From an uncultured Duncaniella sp. (GTDB lineage Bacteria; Bacteroidota; Bacteroidia; Bacteroidales; Muribaculaceae): 64,000 nucleotides of DNA. The notes beneath the pieces were generated by a model. That model had not been told where the DNA came from and ran no database searches. It saw nothing but the letters and a program-made list of their open reading frames with translations. A program made the position numbers and the translations under genes. The stretch spans positions 30,193 to 94,192 of the forward strand of contig NZ_CAJTMT010000011.1 in assembly GCF_910577345.1 (NCBI RefSeq), written 5' to 3'. Position 1 is the first letter of the stretch; each line of letters begins with the position of its first letter. Of this stretch, positions 34,865 through 45,085 are shown piece after piece.

Positions 34865-36304
34865 TTATTTCACGAACTTTATAGACTTGACGGTGCCATC
34901 GGGGTAGCCGATTCGGGCGAGATATACACCCTTCGGAGCATCTGACAAGCTGCTGATACGCAGTCCGCTGATGCTGAAAATCTCGACATTTTCAGCCCCG
35001 GGAGCGAAAATCTCACCTTTCACTCTGTCATAGTAAGCCTGTAAAGCTCCGTCAGCCCAAATATCATCAATACCACTATTGTCGCCGAATGTAAGAGTGA
35101 ATTCAACTCCACCTTCAGTCTCAACGACATCCGAAATCGAGAACGGCGCACGGCTGCCGTCGCCATAGAAAGGATAATCGGCATCAGCCTCCGTTCCGAA
35201 GGATGTGCGTCCGGTAGCTGCTCCCAGCGGAGCCTGCGCAAGCTTTCCGACTTTGGTTGTCGAGCCTCCAGGTCGGAATACATACATCTCAAAGCGCGTC
35301 TCACTGAGATTTCCTGACTTCTGCGGGTCGATGCGATAGACGAGCATACCTGCAGCAGGAAGCGAACGATCCCACATATCCGACTTGTCGCGATATTCAA
35401 CCATGAAATACTCACCTTTCGAGCCTTCGGGCACAATCTTATAGGCCACGTCGGTGGATGTGGCTGAAGCAAGGGGTTTGAGCGTGTAGCGTCCGCTCTC
35501 CGTAAGTTCTTTGATTTCCGGAATCCAGTTGCCAAAGAAGCGTCCGTAGGTCGAACGGATATAAGCCGACAGTCCTTGCGGCATCTTCTGATTGTCGCTC
35601 ATCAAATCCCACACGCCGACAGGTTCAAGCTTGCCCTTACTGTAGAGGTCGGGAGCATCGAGAGTGTGCATCATCTCGTGACAGATGACCCCGGTATTCA
35701 GCTCCTGCGGTTCAAATCCCTGGTAGCCGTTGGCCTTATCGAACACTTTCAGATAATAGCCAACCTTCTTGCCGTTGAGAGTCGGGCTCGTCCACAGACA
35801 CGGTGTGTTTGCCGGCCATAGATTACGCTCCGCCGAAATCTCGGAATTACCGTGGATGATTACGGTCAGATTGTCAATCTTGCCGTCACCGTTGATGTCG
35901 ACCTCCACATCATCGGGGAGCGATGCATCAAGAAAATCACACATCCTCTTGAGCATCGTCTGCTCACGAAGTGATGCGTTTAGAAGGTCAGGATAGCCAT
36001 CGGGATTTATCGATGAATACTTGCAGTAATATGAACGCGGAAGACTGTCGACATACACCACCGGAATCAATGTCGAAGTCAATTCGAGATTCCCATAGCT
36101 CATGTCGGAGAAATAATTGGTCACAGAATTCGCACCCTCATCGCGGTTGTTGAACATTGCTTCGTAGTAATCCTGCGTGTGCTGCCAGTCGGAATCCTCC
36201 TGGTCAGCGAATTTTACAAAGCAAACCACGTTTGCCATCCGGCGGACGGCAAACGTGGGCATTGCGACGAGCAGCGACAGTGACAGTAAAAGTGACTGTC
36301 TCAT
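34865..36304 (-). CDS. Secreted M6-like (immune inhibitor A type) metalloprotease
   Basis: A 479-residue protein with a signal peptide (about 1-19). The zinc motif is HEMMH (209-213) followed by TLDAPDLY, as in the M6 family. DINGDGKIDNL (136-146) resembles a calcium loop. The C-terminus (EIFSISGLRISSL, GVYLARIG, IKFVK) is a sorting-like tail shared with two other proteins here. It probably cleaves proteins outside the cell. It is the last gene of a minus-strand cluster with SusCD and a second metalloprotease, pointing to protein or peptide use. Confidence 0.85.
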   Translation of the reverse strand: MRQSLLLSLSLLVAMPTFAVRRMANVVCFVKFADQEDSDWQHTQDYYEAMFNNRDEGANSVTNYFSDMSYGNLELTSTLIPVVYVDSLPRSYYCKYSSINPDGYPDLLNASLREQTMLKRMCDFLDASLPDDVEVDINGDGKIDNLTVIIHGNSEISAERNLWPANTPCLWTSPTLNGKKVGYYLKVFDKANGYQGFEPQELNTGVICHEMMHTLDAPDLYSKGKLEPVGVWDLMSDNQKMPQGLSAYIRSTYGRFFGNWIPEIKELTESGRYTLKPLASATSTDVAYKIVPEGSKGEYFMVEYRDKSDMWDRSLPAAGMLVYRIDPQKSGNLSETRFEMYVFRPGGSTTKVGKLAQAPLGAATGRTSFGTEADADYPFYGDGSRAPFSISDVVETEGGVEFTLTFGDNSGIDDIWADGALQAYYDRVKGEIFAPGAENVEIFSISGLRISSLSDAPKGVYLARIGYPDGTVKSIKFVK

Positions 36305-36331
36305 GACTCTTGTTTTTTATTTACGTTTTTA

Positions 36332-37252
36332 TTAGCGGATGACCTTGACGGTTGCAGTACCGTTATCGGAAGTAGCCTTCACGACATAGACACCTGTTGC
36401 GAGGTCATCGAGAGCAACGGAAGTACCGTTGGCAGTAGCCACGCGCACACCGGCGATTGAATACACCTCAAACATAGCATCCTCGGAAGCGCTGACATTG
36501 TTGCCGTCAACAGTGAGTGCGAGAGCACCGTCAGCGATAACACCGTCGATACCTGCATCTTCCTGATTGGCAGCATTAGTGTAGGTCAGAATCTTGATAC
36601 CCTGTACATAGAGGGGACGCTTCATATTGTTGCGGATCATACCGGTAACTTTCTCACCTTCGGGAGAGGCAAGCTTAAGAAGTGTATTCTCATTGATTAC
36701 ATCCTGCACATTCTTCCATTCGTACTGAGTAGCATTTGCAAGTACATTATTAACGAAACCAAATTTCGAGTACACATAAATCGTAGCCAAATCAATAGTT
36801 TCTAATGTTCCCTTACCACCTGAAAGGCCTAAGCAAATAGGGGCGGCATTGGTAGAAAGATACATATCGATTTCAGCGCAATCAGGAAGTTGGAAAAGTA
36901 TAGCTCCACCATTCGGATTAGTTGAACCATTTGTAAATACCGAACCTTCGGGAAGAATGATTGCACCTGTCTTGGCACCTTCACCCTGCTCACCTGCGGC
37001 ATTCCAGCCAATAGCGGTCGGGTCTCCGTAAGGTTCGGGATACTGGCCGTCGGCGTCCTCGTATGTTGCTGACTGGAGCTGGATTTTGTACTTGTTGCCC
37101 CAACCAACATACTTGTCGATTTTTGCCTGAGTGTCAAACCAAAGCCAACCGTTTGCATCAACGTCGGCAGCATCGAAGTAGTTGTAGACTGTCTGTGCGG
37201 AAGCCGATACCATGCAGGCTACGGCAGCCATTGAGAGTAAAAATTTTTTCAT
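36332..37252 (-). CDS. Secreted protein of unknown function with C-terminal tail
   Basis: 306 residues from the ATG at 37250-37252 (MKKFLLSMAAVACMVSASA, a clear signal peptide); an upstream extension has no such signal. The middle region is beta-rich (VYNYFDAADVDANGWLWFD, IILPEGSVF) with no recognised domain. The end (FEVYSIAGVRVATANG, LATGVYVVKA, VKVIR) is the same tail type as at 1-257 and 34865. It lies between susD and the M6-like protease gene and may be a surface binding protein of that system. Confidence 0.75.
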   Translation of the reverse strand: MKKFLLSMAAVACMVSASAQTVYNYFDAADVDANGWLWFDTQAKIDKYVGWGNKYKIQLQSATYEDADGQYPEPYGDPTAIGWNAAGEQGEGAKTGAIILPEGSVFTNGSTNPNGGAILFQLPDCAEIDMYLSTNAAPICLGLSGGKGTLETIDLATIYVYSKFGFVNNVLANATQYEWKNVQDVINENTLLKLASPEGEKVTGMIRNNMKRPLYVQGIKILTYTNAANQEDAGIDGVIADGALALTVDGNNVSASEDAMFEVYSIAGVRVATANGTSVALDDLATGVYVVKATSDNGTATVKVIR

Positions 37253-37319
37253 CTGTGAAAATTGAATTTGATAAAAATGTATGAAATAAATAGTCGTTCT
37301 ATACCTTAAATTGATTTTC

Positions 37320-37376
37320 GGATACAAAAGGCCACAAGTGTCAAAATGCCTTCTTAACCTATGCCCTTTTGTATCC
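37320..37376. repeat. 9-nt-periodic hairpin between secreted protein and susD
   Basis: GGATACAAAAGG (37320-37331) pairs perfectly with 37365-37376. Units: atacaaaag, gccacaagt, gtcaaaatg, then cttcttaac, ctatgccct, tttgtatcc. Confidence 0.8.
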
Positions 37377-37389
37377 CTTAAATCTTCTT

Positions 37390-39156
37390 TTACATTTCAA
37401 CCCACTCGGGATTCTGCTCAATCTCATGGTAACGCACATCGTCCCAATCGAGAGGCCAGTAATACTGACGGGCACGGAAGTAGCGGACCACAGTGTTGCG
37501 TCCGTTGACAACCGGATTGGTGATGCGGCGCGTACCGTTGGCATTGACCACAATCTTGACTCCGAAGAGCGGATTGGTCGTGCCGGTCATACGTTCCTCA
37601 GCAATATTGTAGCGGATAAGGTCCCAATAAGTACATTTCTCGAAAGCCATCTCAACACGGCGCTCGTTGAAGATGTCGTCCCATGTGACGGAGGGCAGCT
37701 CCGGCATCTTCACGCGTGAACGTATCTGGTTGACCTTGTCGAGAGCCGCTGAGGTGCGTCCCTTCTTGAAATCAATCTCTGCATAATCGAGAAGAAGCTC
37801 GGCAAAACGCCAGATGATGCAGTTCTGTGAACTTGCGTATGTCGCATCCGTGTCGATTGTCTGACGCTCGTTTAGGAACTTCGCCATATAGTAGCCCGTG
37901 CGGCTCACAGATGCGTTGGTCGAGGTTCCGTAGGGAGTCAGATCCTCACCTGCAACTTCTTTTCCGTCAACCACAGTGTAGTGGATGTCCATCGTGTGGC
38001 CTCTCCATCTCGCACCGTCATAGAGTATGTTGGCATAGAAGCGGTAGTCGCGTCCTTCGTAAGGATTGGCCTTGTCATAGCCCGAACCGGCATCAGTAAT
38101 GAGCTTGCCGTTGTCCATGCGGTATTCATCGACATGGTTCTGGGTAGGGTTGTATGCGGCGGTCGTAGCGCCAAACGATGGAGCCGAGGCTTCGCGGTCA
38201 AGCTTGTGGCCGTTGGCTGAATCGAAATTACCGTCATTGGCATGTTGCACCTCCCAGATTGATTCCTCGGAATTCTTCGTCAAGAATATATTGCGGTAAC
38301 CTGCCACGACCTCATCCTTAGAGCTTCCGGCAATCTGCACAAGGCGATAGACACCGAGATTCATCACGCGGTCATAGTTGCGTGCGGCCGAATCAAGCAT
38401 CTCTTCCGAACGATTGTCGGGGAAACCGAGATATTCTTTCTCGCAATTCTGGAAATGGTCGCCTGCAGCCCAGAAGAAGGTCTTGCCTTTGAGCATGAGG
38501 GCCGCACCGCGTGTGGGACGACCGACATCGTCGGGGGTGTTCTCGACTGCAAGAAGCGATGCGGCGAGCTCGGCTTCATCAGCGATGAAACGAACCATCT
38601 CCTCGTATGACGCACGCGGGAACTTCACAGGATTCACAAGCGGATTGTAAGGCTCCTTGATGAGAAGCACACCGCCATACATGCGGAGAAGCAGGTAGTA
38701 GTAGTATGCGCGGAAGAAGTGGGCTTCGCCAAGCAGACGCTGACGGTTCGTAGTGGAAAGGTTGTTCTCATTCTTAAGCAGGGTGTTGATTGAAGAAATC
38801 TGCGTGTAGAACTTGAACCATTCAGTGCGCCCGCGTGTGGTGATGTCCTGTTGCGAGCTTTTCAGTATGTTGCCGTAGTCACCCTGATACCAGTCACGGC
38901 GTCCGACGGTAAGCTGATCGCCATACCACGGCTCATACTCGTAGCCGAGACCTTTCATGATTGTGGTGACGTAGGTGCTGAAACCATTGTCCATGTTGCG
39001 GTACCACGGGAGGACATACTCGTCGAGCAGACGGTCGTTGTCCCAGATGGACTCGCCCGAGAGCTTGTCGTTCGGACGGTCACGGAATATGCCGTCGCAC
39101 GACACGAGTGTCACCGGCAGGACAAGGAGTGCAAATATGTATTTTGCTATTTTCAT
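37390..39156 (-). CDS. SusD/RagB-family lipoprotein
   Basis: 588 residues from the ATG at 39154-39156 (the TTG four codons earlier is less likely). Lipobox TLVSC with C20 as the lipid site. The family helix GEAHFFRAYYYYLLLRMYGG and the C-terminal NERRVEMAFEKCTYWDLIRY are typical of SusD. It pairs with the SusC encoded upstream on the same strand. The cluster also encodes two metalloproteases, so peptides are a plausible ligand (compare RagAB of Porphyromonas, an oligopeptide importer); that is inference. Confidence 0.95.
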   Translation of the reverse strand: MKIAKYIFALLVLPVTLVSCDGIFRDRPNDKLSGESIWDNDRLLDEYVLPWYRNMDNGFSTYVTTIMKGLGYEYEPWYGDQLTVGRRDWYQGDYGNILKSSQQDITTRGRTEWFKFYTQISSINTLLKNENNLSTTNRQRLLGEAHFFRAYYYYLLLRMYGGVLLIKEPYNPLVNPVKFPRASYEEMVRFIADEAELAASLLAVENTPDDVGRPTRGAALMLKGKTFFWAAGDHFQNCEKEYLGFPDNRSEEMLDSAARNYDRVMNLGVYRLVQIAGSSKDEVVAGYRNIFLTKNSEESIWEVQHANDGNFDSANGHKLDREASAPSFGATTAAYNPTQNHVDEYRMDNGKLITDAGSGYDKANPYEGRDYRFYANILYDGARWRGHTMDIHYTVVDGKEVAGEDLTPYGTSTNASVSRTGYYMAKFLNERQTIDTDATYASSQNCIIWRFAELLLDYAEIDFKKGRTSAALDKVNQIRSRVKMPELPSVTWDDIFNERRVEMAFEKCTYWDLIRYNIAEERMTGTTNPLFGVKIVVNANGTRRITNPVVNGRNTVVRYFRARQYYWPLDWDDVRYHEIEQNPEWVEM

Positions 39157-39211
39157 TTTTGTTTTCAAAAGAGTTTTTATCGGTAATGTTATGGAGGAGT
39201 CAGTGTCGTAA

Positions 39212-39247
39212 CTTTTGTTTCTTTTGAACTTATGTGCTTCTGTATCT
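39212..39247. repeat. 9-nt-periodic repeat between susC and susD
   Basis: Units cttttgttt, cttttgaac, ttatgtgct, tctgtatct. Only the pyrimidine arm is clear on the + strand. It lies inside the presumed susC-susD transcript, where it could tune the ratio of the two proteins. Confidence 0.65.
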
Positions 39248-39269
39248 CCTTAAATATCAATCACACTGT

Positions 39270-42200
39270 TTAGAAACCGAAATTCACTGTCACACCGTAG
39301 GTGCGCTGGAGGGGATAGCCTCTGAGCGATTCGGGATCCATGTTGTCAAGAGAAGAGATTGTGAAGAGGTTTCCACCCTGCAGGGCGAGGTCGAGATTGG
39401 AGATATGGGCCTTGCGAAGCATCTTGGAGGGGAAACGGTAACCGATTGTCAGAGCCTTGAGACGCACGAAATTGCACTTCTTCACCCAGAAGGTGCTTTC
39501 AAGACGGTTGTTGTCCGACGACGATGTGAACTTCACGCGGGGATATTCGGCATTGGGATTGTCAGGAGTCCACGAGTTGGTGTAGTGATATTCCTGGAAT
39601 CTCGGGAGCGAACGGCTTTCAAGAGTGTAAAGCTCGTTAATCATCTGATTGTAGCCGGTCACACCCTGGAACTGGGCGTTGAAATAAACGCCGCGCCATT
39701 CGGCACCGAGACCTACACCGAAGTTAAGGTCGGGGAGCGATGAGTTCTTGACATAGATGCGGTCATTGCGGGTGAGGACACCGTCGCCGTCCTGGTCGAG
39801 ATACTTGATGTCGCCGGGGGCGAGGCTGGCATTACCGAGACCATCCTGGTCAACGGGCCATGCGGCAATCTCCTCGTAGCTCTGGAAAAGTCCGGCAGCC
39901 TCATACATGGCTTTTGACGAATAGCTCTTGCCCTTTCTGCGGAGATTGGGCAGATAGGCCGACTCGTCGCCATAGTCGAGTACCTCATCGGTTGTACGCG
40001 AGATGTTGACATTGACATTATATTTGAAATCACCGATGGTGTTGAGATGCTTAAGAGCGATGTCCCAACCACGGTAACGCACTTCACCGATGTTGATATT
40101 GGGCACAGCACCGTCAGTTCCGACAGACGGGGGGAAGAGGTAGGCGGGAGCACCGATGACCATATTGGAACGGCGGCGTTCGAACACTTCGCCGGTAATC
40201 GAGAAGCGGTTGTTCCAGAATCCGAGGTCAAGGGCAAAGTTGAAGTCCTTCGACTTACCCCATTTCAGGTCAGGGTTAGGATATGAACCGGATTCTGTCA
40301 GGATGCCGGGGCCGAAGATTCCACCGATGGGATAACCACCGTTGACACTGAAAATATACTTGCGGAGATAGTCGTAGTCGGAAGCGTTGCCGTCGTCACC
40401 GAGGATACCGTAGGAACCACGGATTTTTGCGAACGACAGTGCGTCAGGCGAAATATTCTTGAAGAAAGGTTCATTGGAGATAACCCATGAAGCCGATGCT
40501 GTCGGGAAGAAACCCCAGCGGTTTTCGGGTGCGAAGCGGGTTGAACCGTCCACACGGAAGCTGAACTCGACGAAATAGCGGGAATCAAAACCGTAGGTGG
40601 CACGTCCGACAAGCGATGCACGTTCGCTGTAGTACTCATTGCCGGAAAGGAAACCGTTGGAGGTGCTTCCCATCACTTCAGGATACTCGCCGGGCAGGTC
40701 GTCGTTGCGGCCGGTGAGATACTTGTTGTGGTAGTCCTGATAGTTCACGATTGCGAGAGCGGTGACTGAGTGCTTCTGCGCAAAAGTGTGGTCATAGCTG
40801 ATACCGGCTTCGATAAGCTTGTTGTTGATGGTCTGGTGACGGTCCTCAAGCTTGATCTTGGCTTTGGGATAGACAGTGTTGGGGTCAACCGAAGTGGTAC
40901 CGGTCTCAGGGTCATAGAGGTAGAGGGCCACCGGCTTGGAGAACTGTGTGGTGTTCTGGTGGTTGAGGTCGATTGTGCCTTTCAGATAAACGCTCAGGCC
41001 ATCCACCTTCGGGATAGTGTAGCGGAGGACGGCGTTGAGGGTGTGGAAGTCACTGTTGACCTTGTTGTAACCGCCGTTGCCGAACACGTTGATGAGGGGA
41101 TTCGAACCGTCGATGCTTGCCAGACGGCCATCTGTGAACGAAAGAACCTGGAGGGGAGAGAAATTATAGGCCGCGTCGATGGTCGTATAGCTCGAATTCT
41201 TGTTCTCGGAAACAGAGCCGGTGAGGTCGACAGAGAGTTTGAGACCGGGAAGGAGGTCGGCATCAAGTTTTGCCGAATAATTGTAGCGGTCACGGCTGAC
41301 GTTGGAGTAAAGACCCTTGGTACGGGTATAGCCACCCGAAACAAAGTAGCGTACAGACTTCGAACCGCCCGACACAGAGAGTGAATAGCGCTGTGAGTTG
41401 CCCCATTTGTTCAGATAGTCAAGCATATTGGAGTTGCCGTAGACATTGGGGTCCGAACCGATGAGCGAAAGGTCGTAGGGGGTGTAGACATCGCTGCCTG
41501 AGGCCTCGACCGCACGGTTGTAGAGCTCGGCGAACCGATAGCTGTCAAGGAACTTGGGCAGATAGGTTGCCTCCTGGAGATTGAACTGGCCACGGAAATT
41601 GACCTTGGCACGTCCTGTGTCCTGACCGCGCTTTGTCTGCACGAGGATGACACCGTTGGCAGCACGCGCACCGTAGACAGCCGATGCAGCCGCATCTTTA
41701 AGGATAGAAATGCTCTCGATGTCGTCGGGGTTGAGGTCACTGAGACGCATTTCACCGTCAGAAGTGTTGGTGCCGAGACGGGGGACACCGTCGATGACAA
41801 GAAGAGGATTGCCGGTATTGCCTCGGATGCTCATTGTGGCTTCTTTGGGAGATGAGGGGTCACCGGTGGTGCTCATGACACCGAGACCGGCCACCTGTCC
41901 GGCAAGAGTCTGGTCGACATTCATTGCAGGGATGCGCACAAGCTCGTCGCCGGAGATGGTTTCGACTGAGGATGTCAGCGACTGCTTCTTCGCAGTACCG
42001 TAGCCGATGACAACCACCTCGTCCATCACGTTTGAGTTGACTTCGAGACGGGTGACAATATTGTTCTGCTCGGGAGCGACCTCAAGGGTCACTGTCTTAT
42101 ATCCGATATAGGATATTGTGAGTTTCGTAGTGCGTCCGGCAGCGACGGCGAGAGTGTATGCACCGTCCACGTCTGTTGCCGTGGCCTGCGTCGTACCTTC

Positions 42201-42329
42201 AACCTTGACAGTCGCTCCGATAAGTGCTTCGTCATTCTCATCAAGGACTTTGCCTGACAGCGAACGCGTCTGCGCTCCCGCGACTATGGCGGAAATGGCG
42301 AGCATTATGCTCATTAGGAGTATTCGCAT
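39270..42329 (-). CDS. SusC/RagA-family TonB-dependent transporter
   Basis: A 1019-residue outer membrane importer. Signal peptide about 1-19. Carboxypeptidase-regulatory-like domain from about 24 (SGKVLDENDEALIGATVKV). Plug: DEVVVIGYGTAKKQSLTSS (the usual TonB-box-like VVIGYGT) and SISILKDAAASAVYGARAANG. The barrel ends in TVNFGF. It is preceded by a metalloprotease gene 23 bp upstream, so the operon order is protease-susC-susD-secreted protein-M6-like protease. Confidence 0.95.
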   Translation of the reverse strand: MRILLMSIMLAISAIVAGAQTRSLSGKVLDENDEALIGATVKVEGTTQATATDVDGAYTLAVAAGRTTKLTISYIGYKTVTLEVAPEQNNIVTRLEVNSNVMDEVVVIGYGTAKKQSLTSSVETISGDELVRIPAMNVDQTLAGQVAGLGVMSTTGDPSSPKEATMSIRGNTGNPLLVIDGVPRLGTNTSDGEMRLSDLNPDDIESISILKDAAASAVYGARAANGVILVQTKRGQDTGRAKVNFRGQFNLQEATYLPKFLDSYRFAELYNRAVEASGSDVYTPYDLSLIGSDPNVYGNSNMLDYLNKWGNSQRYSLSVSGGSKSVRYFVSGGYTRTKGLYSNVSRDRYNYSAKLDADLLPGLKLSVDLTGSVSENKNSSYTTIDAAYNFSPLQVLSFTDGRLASIDGSNPLINVFGNGGYNKVNSDFHTLNAVLRYTIPKVDGLSVYLKGTIDLNHQNTTQFSKPVALYLYDPETGTTSVDPNTVYPKAKIKLEDRHQTINNKLIEAGISYDHTFAQKHSVTALAIVNYQDYHNKYLTGRNDDLPGEYPEVMGSTSNGFLSGNEYYSERASLVGRATYGFDSRYFVEFSFRVDGSTRFAPENRWGFFPTASASWVISNEPFFKNISPDALSFAKIRGSYGILGDDGNASDYDYLRKYIFSVNGGYPIGGIFGPGILTESGSYPNPDLKWGKSKDFNFALDLGFWNNRFSITGEVFERRRSNMVIGAPAYLFPPSVGTDGAVPNINIGEVRYRGWDIALKHLNTIGDFKYNVNVNISRTTDEVLDYGDESAYLPNLRRKGKSYSSKAMYEAAGLFQSYEEIAAWPVDQDGLGNASLAPGDIKYLDQDGDGVLTRNDRIYVKNSSLPDLNFGVGLGAEWRGVYFNAQFQGVTGYNQMINELYTLESRSLPRFQEYHYTNSWTPDNPNAEYPRVKFTSSSDNNRLESTFWVKKCNFVRLKALTIGYRFPSKMLRKAHISNLDLALQGGNLFTISSLDNMDPESLRGYPLQRTYGVTVNFGF

Positions 42330-42352
42330 ACTGTGTCTGTTATAATGATGAT

Positions 42353-44962
42353 TTATTGGTTATTTTTAAGAATCTTGCCTATGGTCAGAATCTGATAGTC
42401 ATAGAAATCGCGGGTGTCGCGGTCGGGAGCGACGGCACGTTTCGACTTGTAGAGCTCCATCACATCCTTCAGACGTGAGGTCATCATGGGCTGAAGCTCA
42501 TTGACCGGAAGTGCGGTCTGGTTGAGAAGGAGGCGGACAAATGAATGCTCCTCGTCGGTCGATGCAAGCACCTGAGTCATTCCGCAGGGGAGATCGGGCA
42601 GGGTTGCGCTCGCCATCATCTCTGCAAACTCATCAGTGACGGAGATTGCCTTCGAGGATGATTTCTGCTCCTTGGGTTTGAGACCTGAGTAGTTGACGAG
42701 GACATTGATTGCCGATGCCTGAAGGTTGCGCTCGGTGGCATCGAGAGCCTTGTTCTTATATGTGGCGGCAAATATGCCCTTCATTGCATCGTCGAGATAG
42801 TCGCGGAGCTTATAGTTGTTGGCGGGATCCATCTCCCCACCCTCTTTGATGCGCTGAAGGTTGGTCGAGAAGAGAAGACAGGCCACGACGTTGCGCTGCA
42901 TCTTCTCGCGCCACTGATAGGGGGTCTCCCATTTGGCCATCAGTTCCGCAGGTGCAAGCCATCCGCAGGTGCGGGCCTGGTCGAGAAGCCAGTTCATGGC
43001 CTCCTTCTGCTTGGCCTTGGGGATGAAGGTGCGTGCATAGCCGTCGTTCATACCCTGACGGATTTCCTTGAACTCGACACCGCCGATGTAGGGGTAGACG
43101 TGACCGACATGACGGAGATACTGTCCGACCATTGCCTGATACATCTTGTCGAGCGGTTCATAGTTCTCGCCCGGCTCTCCGGCCCAGTCCTCGAAGTTAT
43201 CCATGATAATCTTGAGATTGGAGATTGACATATTGCCGGCCTTGATGTGGTCATTGCCAAGGTCCTCTGTCTGGTCGGTCGGGTCGACGAGTCCGAGGAA
43301 CTGCTGCGCACCGAACTCATACATCTTGTCGCCATCCTTCTCGCGTATCCATTTGTCGAGTGTAGGTTTCTCATCCTCCATTGTCTTTGCACCCGGAATC
43401 AGACGATAACCCCAGTTGATGGCATAGATGTCATAGACACCGACAGGGGGAGGTGTCAGACGCACACCGCGTTCAAGGTCGCCGGGCTGCGCCACGAAGT
43501 TGTTGCGCGCATAGTCCATGATGCTCGGTGTTGTTCCGTGTTTCTGAGTGAAGGCTGGGTCACGGAGATTGTCGAGTGTGAATGAATGCGATGCGCCCAT
43601 GTTGTGCATGAGTCCGAGGCAGTGGCCGATTTCATGGGCAGCGACATAGGTGAGCGATTCATACATCACCGAGTCGGCGAAGACCTTGTTGCGCACACGC
43701 GGGTCAACGGCGGCTGTCTGGGTGAAGCGCCAGTTGTGGACAAGTTCAAGGATATTGTGATACCAGATTACGTCGGCTCCAAGAATCTCACCTGTGCGGG
43801 GGTCGGTGTACGACGGCCCCATAGCGTTGGCTGTCGGGCTGACGCAATAGCGGACGCAGGAATAACGGATGTCGTCAGGGTCGAAGTCGGGATCATCGGT
43901 GGGATAGTCGCGCGCCTCGACCGCATTCTTGAAACCTGCGGCCTCAAAGGCTGTGTTCCAGTATTCGATACCCTCCTTGACAGCGCCGCGCCACTTTTCA
44001 GGGAAAGCCGAGTCGACATAGAAAACTATTTTCTTTTTCGGCTCCACGAGCTTGCCTGCGAAATAAGCCTCACGATCCTCATCGCGCGGTTCGAGACGAT
44101 GACGGGTGATGATTTCGTAGGGACGGGCACCGTCCATGGACGATGAATATTTATTCTTGTACTCCGAGAAATAACCGACACGGTTGTCGTGGAGACGCAT
44201 GGGCATGGGGTCGTCGGGAAGACAGACAATCGAACGCGACATCACGACGGTGTAGGGCTGCGAAGCTGTCGCGGTCGTGTAGGCCAGACGGCTCTTGATT
44301 TCGATATTCTCGGGGAATGACTTGACCGATACGAGCGAGGAACCGTCGGGGTAGAATGTACCCTTGATGCCCTCTTTGCCACCGAGAAGTTTCAGAAGAG
44401 GATTTGATTCCTTGATTGGAGAGATGACCTTCTCATTTCCGGTGAAGAACGATGTCACGTCGATGAAGACGCTCCCCTTGGTCTTGTTGGCAATCTTGAA
44501 GCCTTTGAGCACAGGATCGGCGAAGTTGCGGGCAAACGATTCCTTGATGGGATCACCGTCGGGAACCTCCGATGCCGACTGCATCAGGTGGAGATAGACG
44601 TTGTTATCATCACGGGTGAAACGAATCAGCATGGGGTTGGATGCCATCTGACCGGCCACATAGTCCTGGGTCTGTGAGAGGCTGTTGACACGGTTCACAA
44701 GGATGTAGCTATGATTGAACGCACTGTCGGGAAGCTCAAACCAGAGTTTGTTCTTCTTGTCGATGTATGCATTGAACATGCCCTTGTGGACTTTTGCGTC
44801 CTTCAGACCTTTCATGAATTCCGCACTGTCCTTGGCCGCTGCGCTCATTTCAATCTTAGGCAAGGCAGGCGTTTTTTTCTTGGCCGACATTTCGCCGGGA
44901 ATTACCATTCCGAGCATGGCTGTCGCCAGAAAGGGGACAAAAGTGATAATACGACGGTTCAT
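42353..44962 (-). CDS. Exported zinc metalloprotease, DUF5117/DUF5118 type
   Basis: An 869-residue protein with a signal segment (about 1-27). The metzincin motif HEIGHCLGLMH gives zinc ligands H443, H447 and H453 with E444 as base, followed by NMGASHS. N-terminal DUF5118/5117-like regions (NAYIDKKNKLWFELP, FTRDDNNVYLHL) precede the protease domain. These large proteases are common beside susCD in Bacteroidetes. As first gene of the minus operon, with a TAACTTTG box upstream, it likely degrades proteins at the cell surface or in the periplasm for uptake. Confidence 0.9.
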   Translation of the reverse strand: MNRRIITFVPFLATAMLGMVIPGEMSAKKKTPALPKIEMSAAAKDSAEFMKGLKDAKVHKGMFNAYIDKKNKLWFELPDSAFNHSYILVNRVNSLSQTQDYVAGQMASNPMLIRFTRDDNNVYLHLMQSASEVPDGDPIKESFARNFADPVLKGFKIANKTKGSVFIDVTSFFTGNEKVISPIKESNPLLKLLGGKEGIKGTFYPDGSSLVSVKSFPENIEIKSRLAYTTATASQPYTVVMSRSIVCLPDDPMPMRLHDNRVGYFSEYKNKYSSSMDGARPYEIITRHRLEPRDEDREAYFAGKLVEPKKKIVFYVDSAFPEKWRGAVKEGIEYWNTAFEAAGFKNAVEARDYPTDDPDFDPDDIRYSCVRYCVSPTANAMGPSYTDPRTGEILGADVIWYHNILELVHNWRFTQTAAVDPRVRNKVFADSVMYESLTYVAAHEIGHCLGLMHNMGASHSFTLDNLRDPAFTQKHGTTPSIMDYARNNFVAQPGDLERGVRLTPPPVGVYDIYAINWGYRLIPGAKTMEDEKPTLDKWIREKDGDKMYEFGAQQFLGLVDPTDQTEDLGNDHIKAGNMSISNLKIIMDNFEDWAGEPGENYEPLDKMYQAMVGQYLRHVGHVYPYIGGVEFKEIRQGMNDGYARTFIPKAKQKEAMNWLLDQARTCGWLAPAELMAKWETPYQWREKMQRNVVACLLFSTNLQRIKEGGEMDPANNYKLRDYLDDAMKGIFAATYKNKALDATERNLQASAINVLVNYSGLKPKEQKSSSKAISVTDEFAEMMASATLPDLPCGMTQVLASTDEEHSFVRLLLNQTALPVNELQPMMTSRLKDVMELYKSKRAVAPDRDTRDFYDYQILTIGKILKNNQ

Positions 44963-45077
44963 ACAAATTGTTGATTATAGCTTTGATACAAGATTATATT
45001 TGCGAGTGATTTCAATACTCAATATTTTTCAATACTCAATACTTATTGTATAAGAGGACTTATTGTATAAGAGGCTG

Positions 45078-45085
45078 CAAAGTTA
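45078..45085 (-). promoter_or_regulatory. -7 box of the protease/SusCD operon
   Basis: Minus strand TAACTTTG, 116 bp upstream of the ATG at 44962. The region 44963-45330 (368 bp) is the divergent control region and otherwise holds AT-rich sequence and short repeats (caatactcaa, cttattgtataagagg twice). Confidence 0.6.
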
